Assembly (NCBI GenBank): GCA_964647825.1
Contig: CAZYJL010000003.1
Coordinates: 1 to 64,000, forward strand
Length of the DNA stretch: 64,000 nucleotides
Direction: 5' to 3'
Source: VFKI01 sp964647825
GTDB taxonomy: Bacteria > Pseudomonadota > Gammaproteobacteria > DSM-16500
The notes under the pieces are model-generated. The model saw only the letters and a list, made by a program, of their open reading frames with translations. It ran no database searches and had not been told where the DNA came from. Shown here in pieces: positions 1-8,390 of this stretch. Each line of letters starts with the position of its first letter. Position 1 is the first letter of the stretch. Made by a program: the position numbers and the translations under genes.

Positions 1-44
1 CTTCTTGCCCTCTCGCTTTTTCGCCTCGCCGATCAGAGAGGCGC

Positions 45-72
45 ATTCTACAGACAAGAATTTTTGTGTCAA
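45..72 (-). promoter_or_regulatory. Strong stable-RNA-type promoter reading left off the window
   Basis: On the minus strand a perfect TTGACA (-35, 67-72) is followed after 16 bp by TAGAAT (-10, 45-50) and a GC-rich GCGCC discriminator (40-44). Near-consensus boxes plus a GC-rich discriminator are typical of stringently controlled rRNA and tRNA promoters. Transcription would run left out of the window, so the target is not visible. The reading as a stable-RNA promoter is inference from the box sequences. Confidence 0.6.
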
Positions 73-153
73 CCTCGAAGACGAAAATATTTTAAATATT
101 TTTTTCTTCTCACTTTGCACCGTATCCGTGAGAGATCATTTATCATACGAGAC

Positions 154-159
154 TATAAT
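154..159 (+). promoter_or_regulatory. -10 box of the xseB operon
   Basis: A consensus TATAAT lies 17-22 bases before the xseB start. No convincing -35 hexamer is seen at the normal spacing. The implied leader is only about 10 nt, enough for the GGGA Shine-Dalgarno at 164-167 and little else. Confidence 0.4.
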
Positions 160-176
160 TATCGGGAAAAATGATC

Positions 177-416
177 ATGTCGAAAAAAAATACATTACCG
201 TCACTTGAAGACGCTCTCAAAGAAATTGATCTACTGACACAGCAAATGGAAAAAGGCGATGCGGATCTTGAACAATCACTGAAACAATTTGAACGTGGCA
301 TGACGCTCATTCAACATGCACAAAAAATTTTGCAGACTGCAGAACAAAAAGTGAAAATCGTGCTTGATAAAAATGGCACAAAAAAATTGGATGAGTATGG
401 AAATGAATCCTCATGA
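177..416 (+). CDS. xseB: Exodeoxyribonuclease VII small subunit
   Basis: XseB binds the XseA large subunit to form exonuclease VII, which degrades single-stranded DNA in both directions. The protein (79 aa from this start, usual family length 75-85) has the expected helical signature of Leu/Glu-rich heptads (LEDALKEIDLLTQQM, then LEQSLKQFERGM). I chose ATG 177 because GGGA sits at the right distance; ATG 171, two codons upstream and in frame, is the alternative. The stop overlaps the ispA start (ATGA), so the two genes are translationally coupled. xseA is not in the window. Confidence 0.9.
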   Translation: MSKKNTLPSLEDALKEIDLLTQQMEKGDADLEQSLKQFERGMTLIQHAQKILQTAEQKVKIVLDKNGTKKLDEYGNESS

Positions 417-1279
417 CACTTGATGAACTTTTTACGACTACTCAATTACGTTTAACAACAATGTGTCAGCGCTATCTGATGGATCGCACCTGTTTTGCAC
501 CAACACTCAAAGAAGCGATGTGCTATGCCGTCAATCAACGAGGTAAATGCACTCGCCCAATACTCGTTTATCTCTCCGGTTTTTTACTCGACGTGCCTTT
601 CGAAGCCCTCGATGCACCTGCCTGCGCAATCGAGCTGATTCATACTTACTCCCTGATTCACGATGATTTACCTGACATGGATAATGCTGACCTACGTCGC
701 GGCCAACCCGCCTGTCATAAAGCCTTTGGCCCGGCAACTGCCATCCTTGCAGGTGATGCCTTACAGCCACTCGCATTTGAAATATTAGCAACGCATCCTG
801 CACCTTTATCGCCTACACAACGCCTAGAAATGATCGCGACACTAAGCCATGTAAGTGGCATGGATGGCATGGCAGCAGGACAAAGTCTCGATTTAACAGG
901 CGCCAAGACCCCCGACGTACTGGAAACACTTTGCCGATTGAAAACAGGCGCGCTATTAACTGCCTGCTCAACCATGGCCTCTATCGCTGCGAATATGCCA
1001 TGCGAATGGTTAACACATTACACACAATGCATTGGGCTGGCGTTTCAAATTCAAGACGACTTATTGGATGTGGAAGGCAACAGTCACGATCTTGGCAAAC
1101 CTGTAGGCATTGACCCACTCAATAAAAAATTAAACTACCCCGCGATGCTTGGCATCGAGCAAAGTCGGCACCAAATGACCACCCTTTTTCAAAAAGCCAT
1201 CGATGGGATACCTTTTTCTGGTGAAAAAAAACAACTTGTTACTGATTTTACGCACTCTCTCATGGAACGGAAAAAATAA
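413..1279 (+). CDS. ispA: Farnesyl diphosphate synthase (short-chain polyprenyl synthase)
   Basis: This enzyme condenses dimethylallyl diphosphate with two isopentenyl diphosphates to give farnesyl diphosphate, the precursor of undecaprenyl and quinone side chains. Both aspartate-rich Mg-binding motifs are present: DDLPDMD near residue 85 and DDLLD near 215. The length of 288 aa is normal for IspA. It overlaps xseB by 4 nt. In bacteria using the MEP route ispA is commonly followed by dxs; here nrdR follows instead, and a full mevalonate operon lies about 6 kb downstream and would supply its substrates. Confidence 0.95.
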   Translation: MTLDELFTTTQLRLTTMCQRYLMDRTCFAPTLKEAMCYAVNQRGKCTRPILVYLSGFLLDVPFEALDAPACAIELIHTYSLIHDDLPDMDNADLRRGQPACHKAFGPATAILAGDALQPLAFEILATHPAPLSPTQRLEMIATLSHVSGMDGMAAGQSLDLTGAKTPDVLETLCRLKTGALLTACSTMASIAANMPCEWLTHYTQCIGLAFQIQDDLLDVEGNSHDLGKPVGIDPLNKKLNYPAMLGIEQSRHQMTTLFQKAIDGIPFSGEKKQLVTDFTHSLMERKK

Positions 1280-1325
1280 ATACTATAGACTGCGACTCAC
1301 TCGAGATAATTGAAGATCAACAGCT

Positions 1326-1787
1326 ATGCATTGTCCCTTCTGTGAAGCAGATGATACAAAAGTGACCGATTCACGCCTCATCCCGGAAAATAACCAAGTC
1401 CGGCGACGACGTGAATGCGTGTTATGCCACGAACGTTTCACAACCTATGAAACGGCGCGCCTTAGCTTGCCCTCGGTGATTAAACGAGATGGTCGACGCG
1501 ACCCTTTCCGAGAGGACAAATTACGTGCCGGGATTTTACGTGCGTTAGAAAAACGTCCTGTACCACTCGAAAAAACAGAGAGTGCTATCAATCGCATCTT
1601 GCATCTTGCAAGAACATCTGGCGAAAGAGAAATCCCTTCTGCACAATTGGGTGAGTGGGTCATGCAAGCGTTAAAAGAACTTGACCAAGTGGCTTATGTA
1701 CGTTTTGCCTCTGTCTATCGTAGCTTCCAAGATATCCGAGAATTTCTCGCTGAAGTTAGTCGCCTTGAAAATGAGGGAAACACATGA
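1326..1787 (+). CDS. nrdR: Transcriptional repressor NrdR
   Basis: NrdR is the ATP/dATP-sensing repressor of ribonucleotide reductase genes. The N-terminus carries a zinc ribbon (CPFC at residues 3-6 and CVLC near 31-34), followed by an ATP-cone domain beginning around SVIKRDGRR. The length of 153 aa is standard. Its stop overlaps the nusB start (ATGA). In many proteobacteria ribD and ribE/ribH lie between nrdR and nusB; they are absent here. Confidence 0.95.
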   Translation: MHCPFCEADDTKVTDSRLIPENNQVRRRRECVLCHERFTTYETARLSLPSVIKRDGRRDPFREDKLRAGILRALEKRPVPLEKTESAINRILHLARTSGEREIPSAQLGEWVMQALKELDQVAYVRFASVYRSFQDIREFLAEVSRLENEGNT

Positions 1788-2272
1788 ATCCAGCTGCACG
1801 CCGCTCTGCACGCCAGTTTGCACTACAAGCCATTTATCAATGGCAAATTGCTGGCACGCCTGTAGCAGACATTGAAGCCGATTTTTTAACCACACACATT
1901 GCTACGGCAGTCCAAGAAAAAAAAGATCCGCAGGATAAAACGCCCCCTAAAAAACAAGAAACCGATTGTGCCTATTTCTCTGAATTATTACGCGGTGTTT
2001 GCAGCCATCACCAAACACTTGACCAAGCATTTACGCCTTTCTTAAATATTGCAGTCAGCGCGCTCGATCCTGTCGAACTGGCTATTCTGCGTATTGCTAC
2101 ACTGGAATTAACAGAGAAACGCGATGTGCCATGGCGCGTGATCATTAACGAAGCGCTCGAACTCACCAAACGTTTTGGCTCTGTGGAAGGCTATAAATTT
2201 GTCAACGGTGTGCTTGATCGTACTGCACACAAACTACGTGCAGAAGAAATTTCCGTTACCAAAAAATCATGA
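1784..2272 (+). CDS. nusB: Transcription antitermination factor NusB
   Basis: NusB binds boxA RNA together with S10 (NusE) and supports antitermination in rRNA operons. The N-terminal [16 protein letters not shown] and the C-terminal stretch with [12 protein letters not shown] are family hallmarks. At 162 aa it is slightly longer than E. coli NusB because of a charged insertion around residues 45-62 ([13 protein letters not shown]). It overlaps nrdR and thiL by 4 nt each, so it is probably translated from one polycistronic message. Confidence 0.95.
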   Translation: MNPAARRSARQFALQAIYQWQIAGTPVADIEADFLTTHIATAVQEKKDPQDKTPPKKQETDCAYFSELLRGVCSHHQTLDQAFTPFLNIAVSALDPVELAILRIATLELTEKRDVPWRVIINEALELTKRFGSVEGYKFVNGVLDRTAHKLRAEEISVTKKS

Positions 2273-3204
2273 ATGAATTTGCCATCATTGATCATTTTTT
2301 TAAACGCACACTATTACGCAACGATGTTGTGCTGGGTATCGGCGATGATGCAGCGATTGTCGCACCACCTATCAACACAGAATTACTGATTACCACGGAC
2401 ACACTCATTGAAAACGTCCACTTTCCCGAACATACGCTACCATTTGATTTAGGCTGGAAAGCACTAGCGGTAAACTTGAGTGATCTCGCGGCAATGGGTG
2501 CGACACCCGCGTGGATTACCCTCGCATTAACGATACCTAACGCCGACTCAACATGGTTACAACAATTTTCGAATGGCTTTTTTTCATTAGCAGACAAGCA
2601 TGCTGTTGCATTAATTGGTGGCGACCTCACACGCGGTCCATTATCTGTCACAATCCAAGCGATGGGTTACTGTGAAAAACACCGCGCACTGCGACGCACT
2701 GGCGCCAAAGCTGGCGATAAAATTTATGTAACACGTCATTTAGGCGATGCTGCACTTGCGCTCGCTTGCAGTCAAAACAAAAAAACACTTCCCACTCAAC
2801 ACTATGAAACGATTTTACCTGCACTCACTCGTCCGATTCCGCAAATTGCACTGGGTCAACAACTTTTAGGTTTAGCGACTGCCGCGATTGATATTTCGGA
2901 TGGCCTTGCTGCGGACCTACACCATATTTTAACAGCCAGTCATGTCGGCGCCGTATTACAGGCAGAGGCGATCCCACTATCTAAGACACTTCGCGATAAC
3001 GTCTCTTTGCAAGAAGCACGAGAGTATGCTTTATTTGGCGGCGATGATTATGCACTTTGTTTTACCGCACCAGAAAGTGCATTGATTCACTTACCAAAAG
3101 AGAGTGTATGTATTGGTGAAATCACGGCATCTGCAGATTTTTTATTAGAATTTCAAGATGGCAACGTAAAAAAAATTACACCTAACGGCTATCAACATTT
3201 TTAA
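2269..3204 (+). CDS. thiL: Thiamine-monophosphate kinase
   Basis: ThiL phosphorylates thiamine monophosphate to the active cofactor thiamine diphosphate in the cytoplasm. The ATP- and Mg-binding motif GIGDDAA (near residue 24) and the DTLIENVHF motif (near 45) of the PurM/ThiL fold are visible, with IDISDGL near 210 and FGGDDY near 255. The 311 aa length is normal. It sits in the common nusB-thiL-pgpA order. No thiamine riboswitch is seen upstream, and none is expected inside this coupled operon. Confidence 0.94.
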   Translation: MNEFAIIDHFFKRTLLRNDVVLGIGDDAAIVAPPINTELLITTDTLIENVHFPEHTLPFDLGWKALAVNLSDLAAMGATPAWITLALTIPNADSTWLQQFSNGFFSLADKHAVALIGGDLTRGPLSVTIQAMGYCEKHRALRRTGAKAGDKIYVTRHLGDAALALACSQNKKTLPTQHYETILPALTRPIPQIALGQQLLGLATAAIDISDGLAADLHHILTASHVGAVLQAEAIPLSKTLRDNVSLQEAREYALFGGDDYALCFTAPESALIHLPKESVCIGEITASADFLLEFQDGNVKKITPNGYQHF

Positions 3205-3293
3205 TTACTATTTTAATAATAATTATTTTTGCCAATTAAAAATTTAAAACAAGTTGCTAAAACAAAAGAGACAAACAACAGGGCTTAACACAA

Positions 3294-3785
3294 ATGCGAC
3301 AATATCAAGTACCCACCACTCCCGACAGTATTTGGCAAAATCCATTGCATTTTATTGCCTTTGGTTTTGGTAGCGGCGCATTACCTATCGCGCCAGGCAC
3401 TTTTGGCACACTGATGGCGATTCCCTTTTATTTAGCACTCGCGCCACTCAGTACACCCTTTTATATCACCATCGTTTTTATGTGTACGTTAGCTGCCATT
3501 TGGTTATGCGGACGCGTCTCGCGCGAGATTGCGGTTGATGATCATCAAGGCATGTGTTTGGATGAAATTATTGGATTCTTGGTGACAATGACGGGCGCGC
3601 CACATCATATCGGTTATTTGTTTGCTGGTTTTTTACTCTTTCGCTTGTTTGATATCGTCAAACCGTGGCCGATCGGCTGGTTAGATACGCATTTACATGG
3701 CGGCACCGGCATGATTTTAGATGACGTGCTAGCGGGTATTTACAGTCTTTGTATTTTACAACTGGCAGCGAGGCTATTTTCCTAA
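3294..3785 (+). CDS. pgpA: Phosphatidylglycerophosphatase A
   Basis: PgpA dephosphorylates phosphatidylglycerophosphate to phosphatidylglycerol at the inner membrane. The sequence shows the conserved GFGSGALPIAPGTFG segment (about residues 24-38), several hydrophobic helices, the conserved Asp-Glu pair in CLDEIIGF, and FRLFDIVKPWPI. The 163 aa length matches the family. It is 90 bp from thiL, and its stop shares one base with the start of the following transporter gene (TAATG). Confidence 0.93.
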   Translation: MRQYQVPTTPDSIWQNPLHFIAFGFGSGALPIAPGTFGTLMAIPFYLALAPLSTPFYITIVFMCTLAAIWLCGRVSREIAVDDHQGMCLDEIIGFLVTMTGAPHHIGYLFAGFLLFRLFDIVKPWPIGWLDTHLHGGTGMILDDVLAGIYSLCILQLAARLFS

Positions 3786-4195
3786 TGGCAACATGGTTAC
3801 CTGCAGCGCTGATGGCGTTAATTGGTTTTGGTTTATGGGGATTTTTTTCAGGCTTAACGGTGAATCATATTGATGCGCGCAGTGCGTTAATTTTTCAAAC
3901 GCTAGGTGTCACTTTTACTGGCTTGATTGCACTTGCGCTGATGCACTTTCGACCTGCCACGGATTTACGTGGCATCGGTTTAGCAATTTTAACCGGCATG
4001 GCCTATGGCTTAGGGTGTTTATTTTATTTTTTTGCTGCTGAACGTGGCAAAATTACGACAGTCGTCACACTCACTGCACTGTATCCCTTAATTACAATCT
4101 TGCTTTCTTGGGGGTTATTAAAAGAAGGCGTCAATCTCCGACAAGCATTGGGTATTCTATTAGCAATTGCTGCAATTATCTTGATGAATTCATAA
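3785..4195 (+). CDS. Half-size EamA/DMT-type membrane transporter
   Basis: This 136-residue protein is almost entirely hydrophobic, with about five predicted membrane segments. It ends in the pattern typical of one EamA repeat (TALYPLITILLSWGLLKEG, then an LGILLAIAAIILM helix). EamA carriers usually have ten helices made of two such repeats, so this is a half-size member that would have to dimerise. The substrate is unknown. The start at 3785 overlaps the pgpA stop; an in-frame ATG further upstream lies inside pgpA and is less likely. A hairpin repeat follows directly. Confidence 0.72.
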   Translation: MATWLPAALMALIGFGLWGFFSGLTVNHIDARSALIFQTLGVTFTGLIALALMHFRPATDLRGIGLAILTGMAYGLGCLFYFFAAERGKITTVVTLTALYPLITILLSWGLLKEGVNLRQALGILLAIAAIILMNS

Positions 4196-4201
4196 ACACC
4201 T

Positions 4202-4388
4202 CGTAACAGCTCAGGTAGTCCGTGTTTTTTAGCTTGACTGACTGCAATCGCTCAACAGCAGACGACATTTTCCCAATGGAAATGCGCTTCATGTAGCATG
4301 AAAGAGCGTTGCTTCAATGAAACAATGTCTCTGCAGGACCCGCGTGATGCAGTCAAGCTAAAAAACACGGACTACCTGAGCTGCTACG
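4202..4388. repeat. Family A long hairpin repeat, copy 1
   Basis: The arms at 4207-4240 and 4350-4383 are perfect 34-nt inverted repeats, extending to 39 nt with one mismatch (4202-4240 and 4350-4388). They enclose a core of about 109 nt with the motif GCGCTTCATG. It lies between two convergent genes, and the right arm overlaps the stop codon of the minus-strand gene. Related copies are at 31029-31213 and, decayed and inverted, at 37525-37660. The cores resemble each other, while the arm middles differ yet remain self-complementary. Confidence 0.85.
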
Positions 4389-5430
4389 GTGAAAGCGAAG
4401 GTGAAAACACTGGCACACCACTAGCTTCTTGAAAAGGATAAGGCAAAGAATAAGAAGAACCAAATGTGTTGGTACGTGACGAAGACAAACTAAAAAATCC
4501 CGCTTTTTGTAACCCATTTTTTGCTGTCGCCACAATCTCATCACTATTTTTATAAATATAAAACGCTGCGACCATCACGGTAATAGCAAGACCTGCCATC
4601 AATAATGGCGGACACGACACACAACTCGCAACAGCCAAGCATGTCATCCCGACAAAACTTGCCGTTTTGACGAATAAATTGGTGCGTTGTTTTTGATAAT
4701 TTTCATGCAATTTCTCATGGATACATTTTTCTTGCTTTAAATTTTCTAATTTCTTTCTATCATCCTCATTTTTATCCCACATATTTTCTATTCTTTTTAT
4801 CTCTGTTTCTAAACTCGTCAAATTATTATTTTGAAAAGAGGCTCGTAAGTTAATTTGCCCCTCTACTTTTTCTTTTTTCTTTTTTAATAAATCTATTTTT
4901 TTATCTTGAGAATTTATTTTTTCTAATTTTTTTATTTTACTTTGATAAAAATTGATTTCTTTTTCGCGCTCTTTTTTCCAACCCTCGAATGTCACTTCTT
5001 TCTGTGCATGCTGATAATCAATCACCGCAGTGACTAAATCAAACCCCATCGATAAAGCAAACGAAGGCGCTATCAAAGCTGCGCCACCAGACAAACCCAG
5101 CACGCATGTTAATGCTGGATTATAGGATAATAAAAACATTTGCACGCCAGATAAAATATTCGCCACCCCTTTGATTTTATTTTCTGTTTGACGATAATCT
5201 GTTTCATCACATAATTGCTCCATACCCTGCGCTATACAATAAATTGCATCAAGATAGTTCCAGCCTAATGAAATACCAAGACTTGCAGGTTTTGGAATGG
5301 CCTTTGAAAAACTCGCCACGTAGTTTAACGGCACACCAACGGCATAATTCCATTCGGCGCCAGCACGCACGAAATAAGCAAACATCTCATTGATAACACT
5401 TTTTTGAGCTTCACTTGAATAGGCATTCAT
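4384..5430 (-). CDS. Hypothetical coiled-coil membrane protein, effector-like
   Basis: I recognise no family in this 348-aa protein. A hydrophobic region at about residues 90-140 (two Gly/Ala-rich segments) is followed by a highly charged coiled-coil block at about 145-245 rich in Lys and Glu, then a hydrophobic hairpin at about 252-290 and a Ser/Pro-rich tail. There is no signal peptide. Alternating coiled coil and internal hydrophobic hairpins is the look of many Legionellales effectors that insert into host membranes, but that role is only inference. The stop codon lies inside the right arm of the family A hairpin. Confidence 0.7.
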   Translation of the reverse strand: MNAYSSEAQKSVINEMFAYFVRAGAEWNYAVGVPLNYVASFSKAIPKPASLGISLGWNYLDAIYCIAQGMEQLCDETDYRQTENKIKGVANILSGVQMFLLSYNPALTCVLGLSGGAALIAPSFALSMGFDLVTAVIDYQHAQKEVTFEGWKKEREKEINFYQSKIKKLEKINSQDKKIDLLKKKKEKVEGQINLRASFQNNNLTSLETEIKRIENMWDKNEDDRKKLENLKQEKCIHEKLHENYQKQRTNLFVKTASFVGMTCLAVASCVSCPPLLMAGLAITVMVAAFYIYKNSDEIVATAKNGLQKAGFFSLSSSRTNTFGSSYSLPYPFQEASGVPVFSPSLSP

Positions 5431-5603
5431 GCGCCACCCTCCACGTTTATGTCATTTATTATTCTTTTTTTTGGCACGGAGATAGCTTACTCCGGTCAAA
5501 TAAAGAACACAAATGGCTTTTGTTGATTAAATTTAGATCGTTAGGATTATACTTGAAAAAACAATAGGTTAACGATGAGTTAGCGAGAAACTTAAAGTTA
5601 CAA

Positions 5604-5664
5604 AACACCCCTCATCAGCCCGACGCCTACGGGCAGTTTCTCCCACAAGGGGAGAAGCGAAATC
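5604..5664. repeat. Family D dispersed repeat, copy 1
   Basis: The segment beginning CCTCATCAGCCC, with the small palindromes CCCGACGCCTACGGG and CTTCTCCCC/GGGGAGAAG, recurs inverted at 37448-37501 with few differences. It lies just downstream of the NlpC/P60 gene and may serve as a transcription stop for it. Such CTCATC...GGGGAGAAG repeats occur widely in proteobacteria as short non-coding palindromes. Confidence 0.7.
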
Positions 5665-5686
5665 ACTTAGCAGCGACTAAAAATTG

Positions 5687-7216
5687 CTATTCATTTGATA
5701 CATCTTCTGGGTACATCAATGACTTAATTGAAACTGCTGTATCGTCGAGCAAGAAATTTACCATTGGCAGTTGGTTTAAATACGCTATCTGGAAATATTT
5801 TTTGCTAGCAAGCGACATTAAATGGGGATCTTCTTGATATTGCAGCAATAAAGGAAACAAAACCGACTGCCCAATCACCGCTCGACTCACTGCCGGAGAA
5901 GGACTTAACCCCCAAAGATTTTGATACGTCAGCGCGATCATTGTATCACGATGCTGCGGGTCGGGATAATGACCAAGATACAGAAAAACATGCCCGCCGA
6001 TGTAAACAATCGTGAGAAATGGCTTCCCATGCGCCACCAAGTAAGCCAATCGTTCTGCTGGAGACGCAGCCGTTCTATCTACCATTCTTCCTACACTGAC
6101 TTGCTGCGATGAATGTCTTGGCAACCAAATGCCAAAAGGTGTCAGTAAATTTTTTAATTCTGCTGAACAATCATTATAGAAATAAAGACCACCCCACCCA
6201 TACGGTCGACCCAACAATGTGCGCATTAACATAGAAAAATGATGCGGGGTAGCCCTCAATGGCATCGCAACACCATCCTCTTCCGCAAGCAGTGCATTGG
6301 TAATTATTGCATGGCCTGCAGCATCCGTCACAGGCACTTGTATCGTGATACCTGAAACATCAGAATCTGTCTTACTCGCTGGAAAAAATGTACCGACGTA
6401 GGCAGAAAATAAAAATTTTCCTTGTGTATCCAATATACTCGTTTGTGTACGCGTCATCGCAACTAATTTATTTTTAGCTGCTTGTTGCCACTGCGCGATA
6501 AACGCTTCATCCGCTTGGGCAATCCCGTCACTTTTCACCCAACCCACATAATCCGCTGTTGCCACCAAGACCCATGCATGATCACGTGTTTCACCCAGCA
6601 CATAAACAGGCGTACCCACCCATAATGCAGACATTTGTAAAAGATCAAACGGATACCCTTCCCCTGCGATAGTGTAATGATAAAAAAACGGATCTGCCGT
6701 TGGCAACGCTCTTACCTGTAAATTGGCAACGGCAATACCTCGACGCGCTGCTTGATAAAGCATCTCATCGAATTGCGCAAGATCAATGTTTTCCCTGATT
6801 TTTTCTATCCACGTTTTATTATACGGGCGAAAGTTTTCACCATAACCAATTTCATTTGCTTGTTTTCCCTCATTACTAAAATTATTAATTAATGCTTGTT
6901 CTGTGGTTTTTAAATTATTTTGTGGCGATTGCTGTAAGATTTGAAGAATATGATCTTTATTCCATGGTGACAGCGCACCAATATAATGCTCATAAAAAAG
7001 AGCCATATGTCTTTGCTGTGTTTCAAAATCTAATAAATCCTTATCAAATGCTGAATCATTAGGATTAATCCAAGTCGAAAGCGTTTGATCATAATGATCT
7101 AATGGAAACAACGTGACATTATCTTGCGCGGCAAAACTACAAGACATATAAAAAACAGTCGTCAAACTAACTAACAAATAAAAAAATATACTAATTATTT
7201 TTTTAAATAAAAACAT
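5687..7216 (-). CDS. Exported NlpC/P60 peptidase with SH3 domains
   Basis: This is a probable periplasmic cell-wall peptidase cutting peptide stems of murein. An N-terminal signal (residues 1-30, ending CSFAAQ) is followed by a helical N-terminal domain, two bacterial SH3-like segments (about 165-320, with VYVLGETRDHAWVLVATADYVGWV) and a C-terminal NlpC/P60 domain. The catalytic Cys is C350 in YNDCSAEL and the catalytic His is H409 in GGHVFLYLG. This architecture (NLPC_P60 N-terminal, SH3_6/SH3_7, NLPC_P60) is a known one in proteobacteria. The length of 509 aa is normal for the group. It stands alone between repeats. Confidence 0.85.
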   Translation of the reverse strand: MFLFKKIISIFFYLLVSLTTVFYMSCSFAAQDNVTLFPLDHYDQTLSTWINPNDSAFDKDLLDFETQQRHMALFYEHYIGALSPWNKDHILQILQQSPQNNLKTTEQALINNFSNEGKQANEIGYGENFRPYNKTWIEKIRENIDLAQFDEMLYQAARRGIAVANLQVRALPTADPFFYHYTIAGEGYPFDLLQMSALWVGTPVYVLGETRDHAWVLVATADYVGWVKSDGIAQADEAFIAQWQQAAKNKLVAMTRTQTSILDTQGKFLFSAYVGTFFPASKTDSDVSGITIQVPVTDAAGHAIITNALLAEEDGVAMPLRATPHHFSMLMRTLLGRPYGWGGLYFYNDCSAELKNLLTPFGIWLPRHSSQQVSVGRMVDRTAASPAERLAYLVAHGKPFLTIVYIGGHVFLYLGHYPDPQHRDTMIALTYQNLWGLSPSPAVSRAVIGQSVLFPLLLQYQEDPHLMSLASKKYFQIAYLNQLPMVNFLLDDTAVSIKSLMYPEDVSNE

Positions 7217-7241
7217 TTTCTTACCTACTTTTTTATTAAGA

Positions 7242-7364
7242 GCTGTTTACAATGGGGTGTTTTTAATTATTTTGCGAGAAAACAGGAAGTTTTCGAGAAT
7301 CAAAGCCAATCAGGATAAATGTATTTGATGTTAAAATAATTTAAAACAACCTATTGTAAACAGC
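7242..7364. repeat. Family B hairpin repeat, copy 1
   Basis: The outer arms start GCTGTTTACAAT and end ATTGTAAACAGC, about 32 nt each and imperfectly complementary. The core contains GAAAAC/GTTTTC and ATCAAA/TTTGAT inner palindromes. A second copy lies at 36676-36798 with the same core but different, again self-complementary, arm ends. It lies between the mvaD stop and the upstream side of the NlpC/P60 gene. Confidence 0.8.
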
Positions 7365-7391
7365 CTCGATTCATCAAAATAAATGAACATT

Positions 7392-8390
7392 TCACACAGT
7401 TGCCGCAAATGGCTGCAAAACTTCCACCGTTGGAAAATGCATGCGTACCCTGTCAGCGACATCTGCTAAAAATAACAATTTCAAACTTGGGCCAGCATCT
7501 TGGGTGAAATACACTGGCAAACCAGTCGCCCGTAACGCCCAAAGTTGATGCATCATTTGTATCGTTTCTGGTAAAAAATAACAAACTGCTGGCACAGCAC
7601 TTAACATCAACGCATGCATGGTTAATGCATTGGATTCCGCTGTTGCACCTAATTGTGCAATGTCTTTATTTTTGATGGCCTTTTTAATGGCAACTAAATC
7701 CTGCGCGACTTTTTCTGGCCATAGAGGGTATAAAGCACTGGTTTTTACTGTACGCGCCATCGCTTCGCGCGAACTTACGGGTTTTTCCGCTTTGCTCATC
7801 AGCAAAATGCCAACACACAAATCCGACCAATCAGTATCTAAAGGTTCTGCATACGAATCCAACCCATCTGCACGTTCACCCACATGCCACTCAACAAAAC
7901 CTGACCATAAAGAACGACTCGCACTCCCGCTGCCCAATCGCGCCAATAACGATAATTCTCGACGCGATAACTGCCACGCAAATAATGCATCGAGCGCTAA
8001 AACCACCGAGGCAAATCCACAGGCAGAGGAAGCTAATCCTGCACCTACCGGAATATCCGATTGAATCTCCGCATGAAAAACAAACTCTGGAAAAAATAAA
8101 TCGAGATAGTCAGATAAACGACGTGCAAAATTCGTTTCTGGTGCAAGCCATTGACCATTTAAATAAAAACAATCTTTCTCTGTTTCACTAATCGATAATG
8201 TTAAATGACAACCACGCGGCAGAGAAATGGATAAACTCGACGTCATTGGCAAATTTAATGTCGTATCACGTTTTCCCCAATATTTACATAAGGCAATATT
8301 CGCTGGCGCAAACACAGTAACGGTTTTTTTATCAGGGATTAAACGATTTTTTTCACGCAATAAAAAATTAATTGTTTGTGCTGGCGTCAC
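7392..8390 (-). CDS. mvaD: Diphosphomevalonate decarboxylase
   Basis: The enzyme converts mevalonate 5-diphosphate to isopentenyl diphosphate with ATP, the last step of the mevalonate route. Family marks are ANIALCKYWGKRD (about residues 30-42), the serine-rich LPMTSSLSISL segment and the ATP loop SDIPVGAGLASSACGFAS (about 111-128). The 332 aa length matches bacterial MvaD. The start overlaps the end of the preceding GHMP kinase by 23 nt. It is the last gene of a five-gene operon and is followed by a family B hairpin. Confidence 0.93.
   Translation of the reverse strand: MTPAQTINFLLREKNRLIPDKKTVTVFAPANIALCKYWGKRDTTLNLPMTSSLSISLPRGCHLTLSISETEKDCFYLNGQWLAPETNFARRLSDYLDLFFPEFVFHAEIQSDIPVGAGLASSACGFASVVLALDALFAWQLSRRELSLLARLGSGSASRSLWSGFVEWHVGERADGLDSYAEPLDTDWSDLCVGILLMSKAEKPVSSREAMARTVKTSALYPLWPEKVAQDLVAIKKAIKNKDIAQLGATAESNALTMHALMLSAVPAVCYFLPETIQMMHQLWALRATGLPVYFTQDAGPSLKLLFLADVADRVRMHFPTVEVLQPFAATV

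Noticed and set aside
3205..3293. Possible riboswitch near thiL
   Set aside because: The gap is AT-rich with only short inverted runs and no thiamine-box motif.
4202..4388. Family A hairpins as a CRISPR array, attachment site or IS end
   Set aside because: There is no regular repeat-spacer pattern, no integrase or transposase nearby and no clear target duplication.
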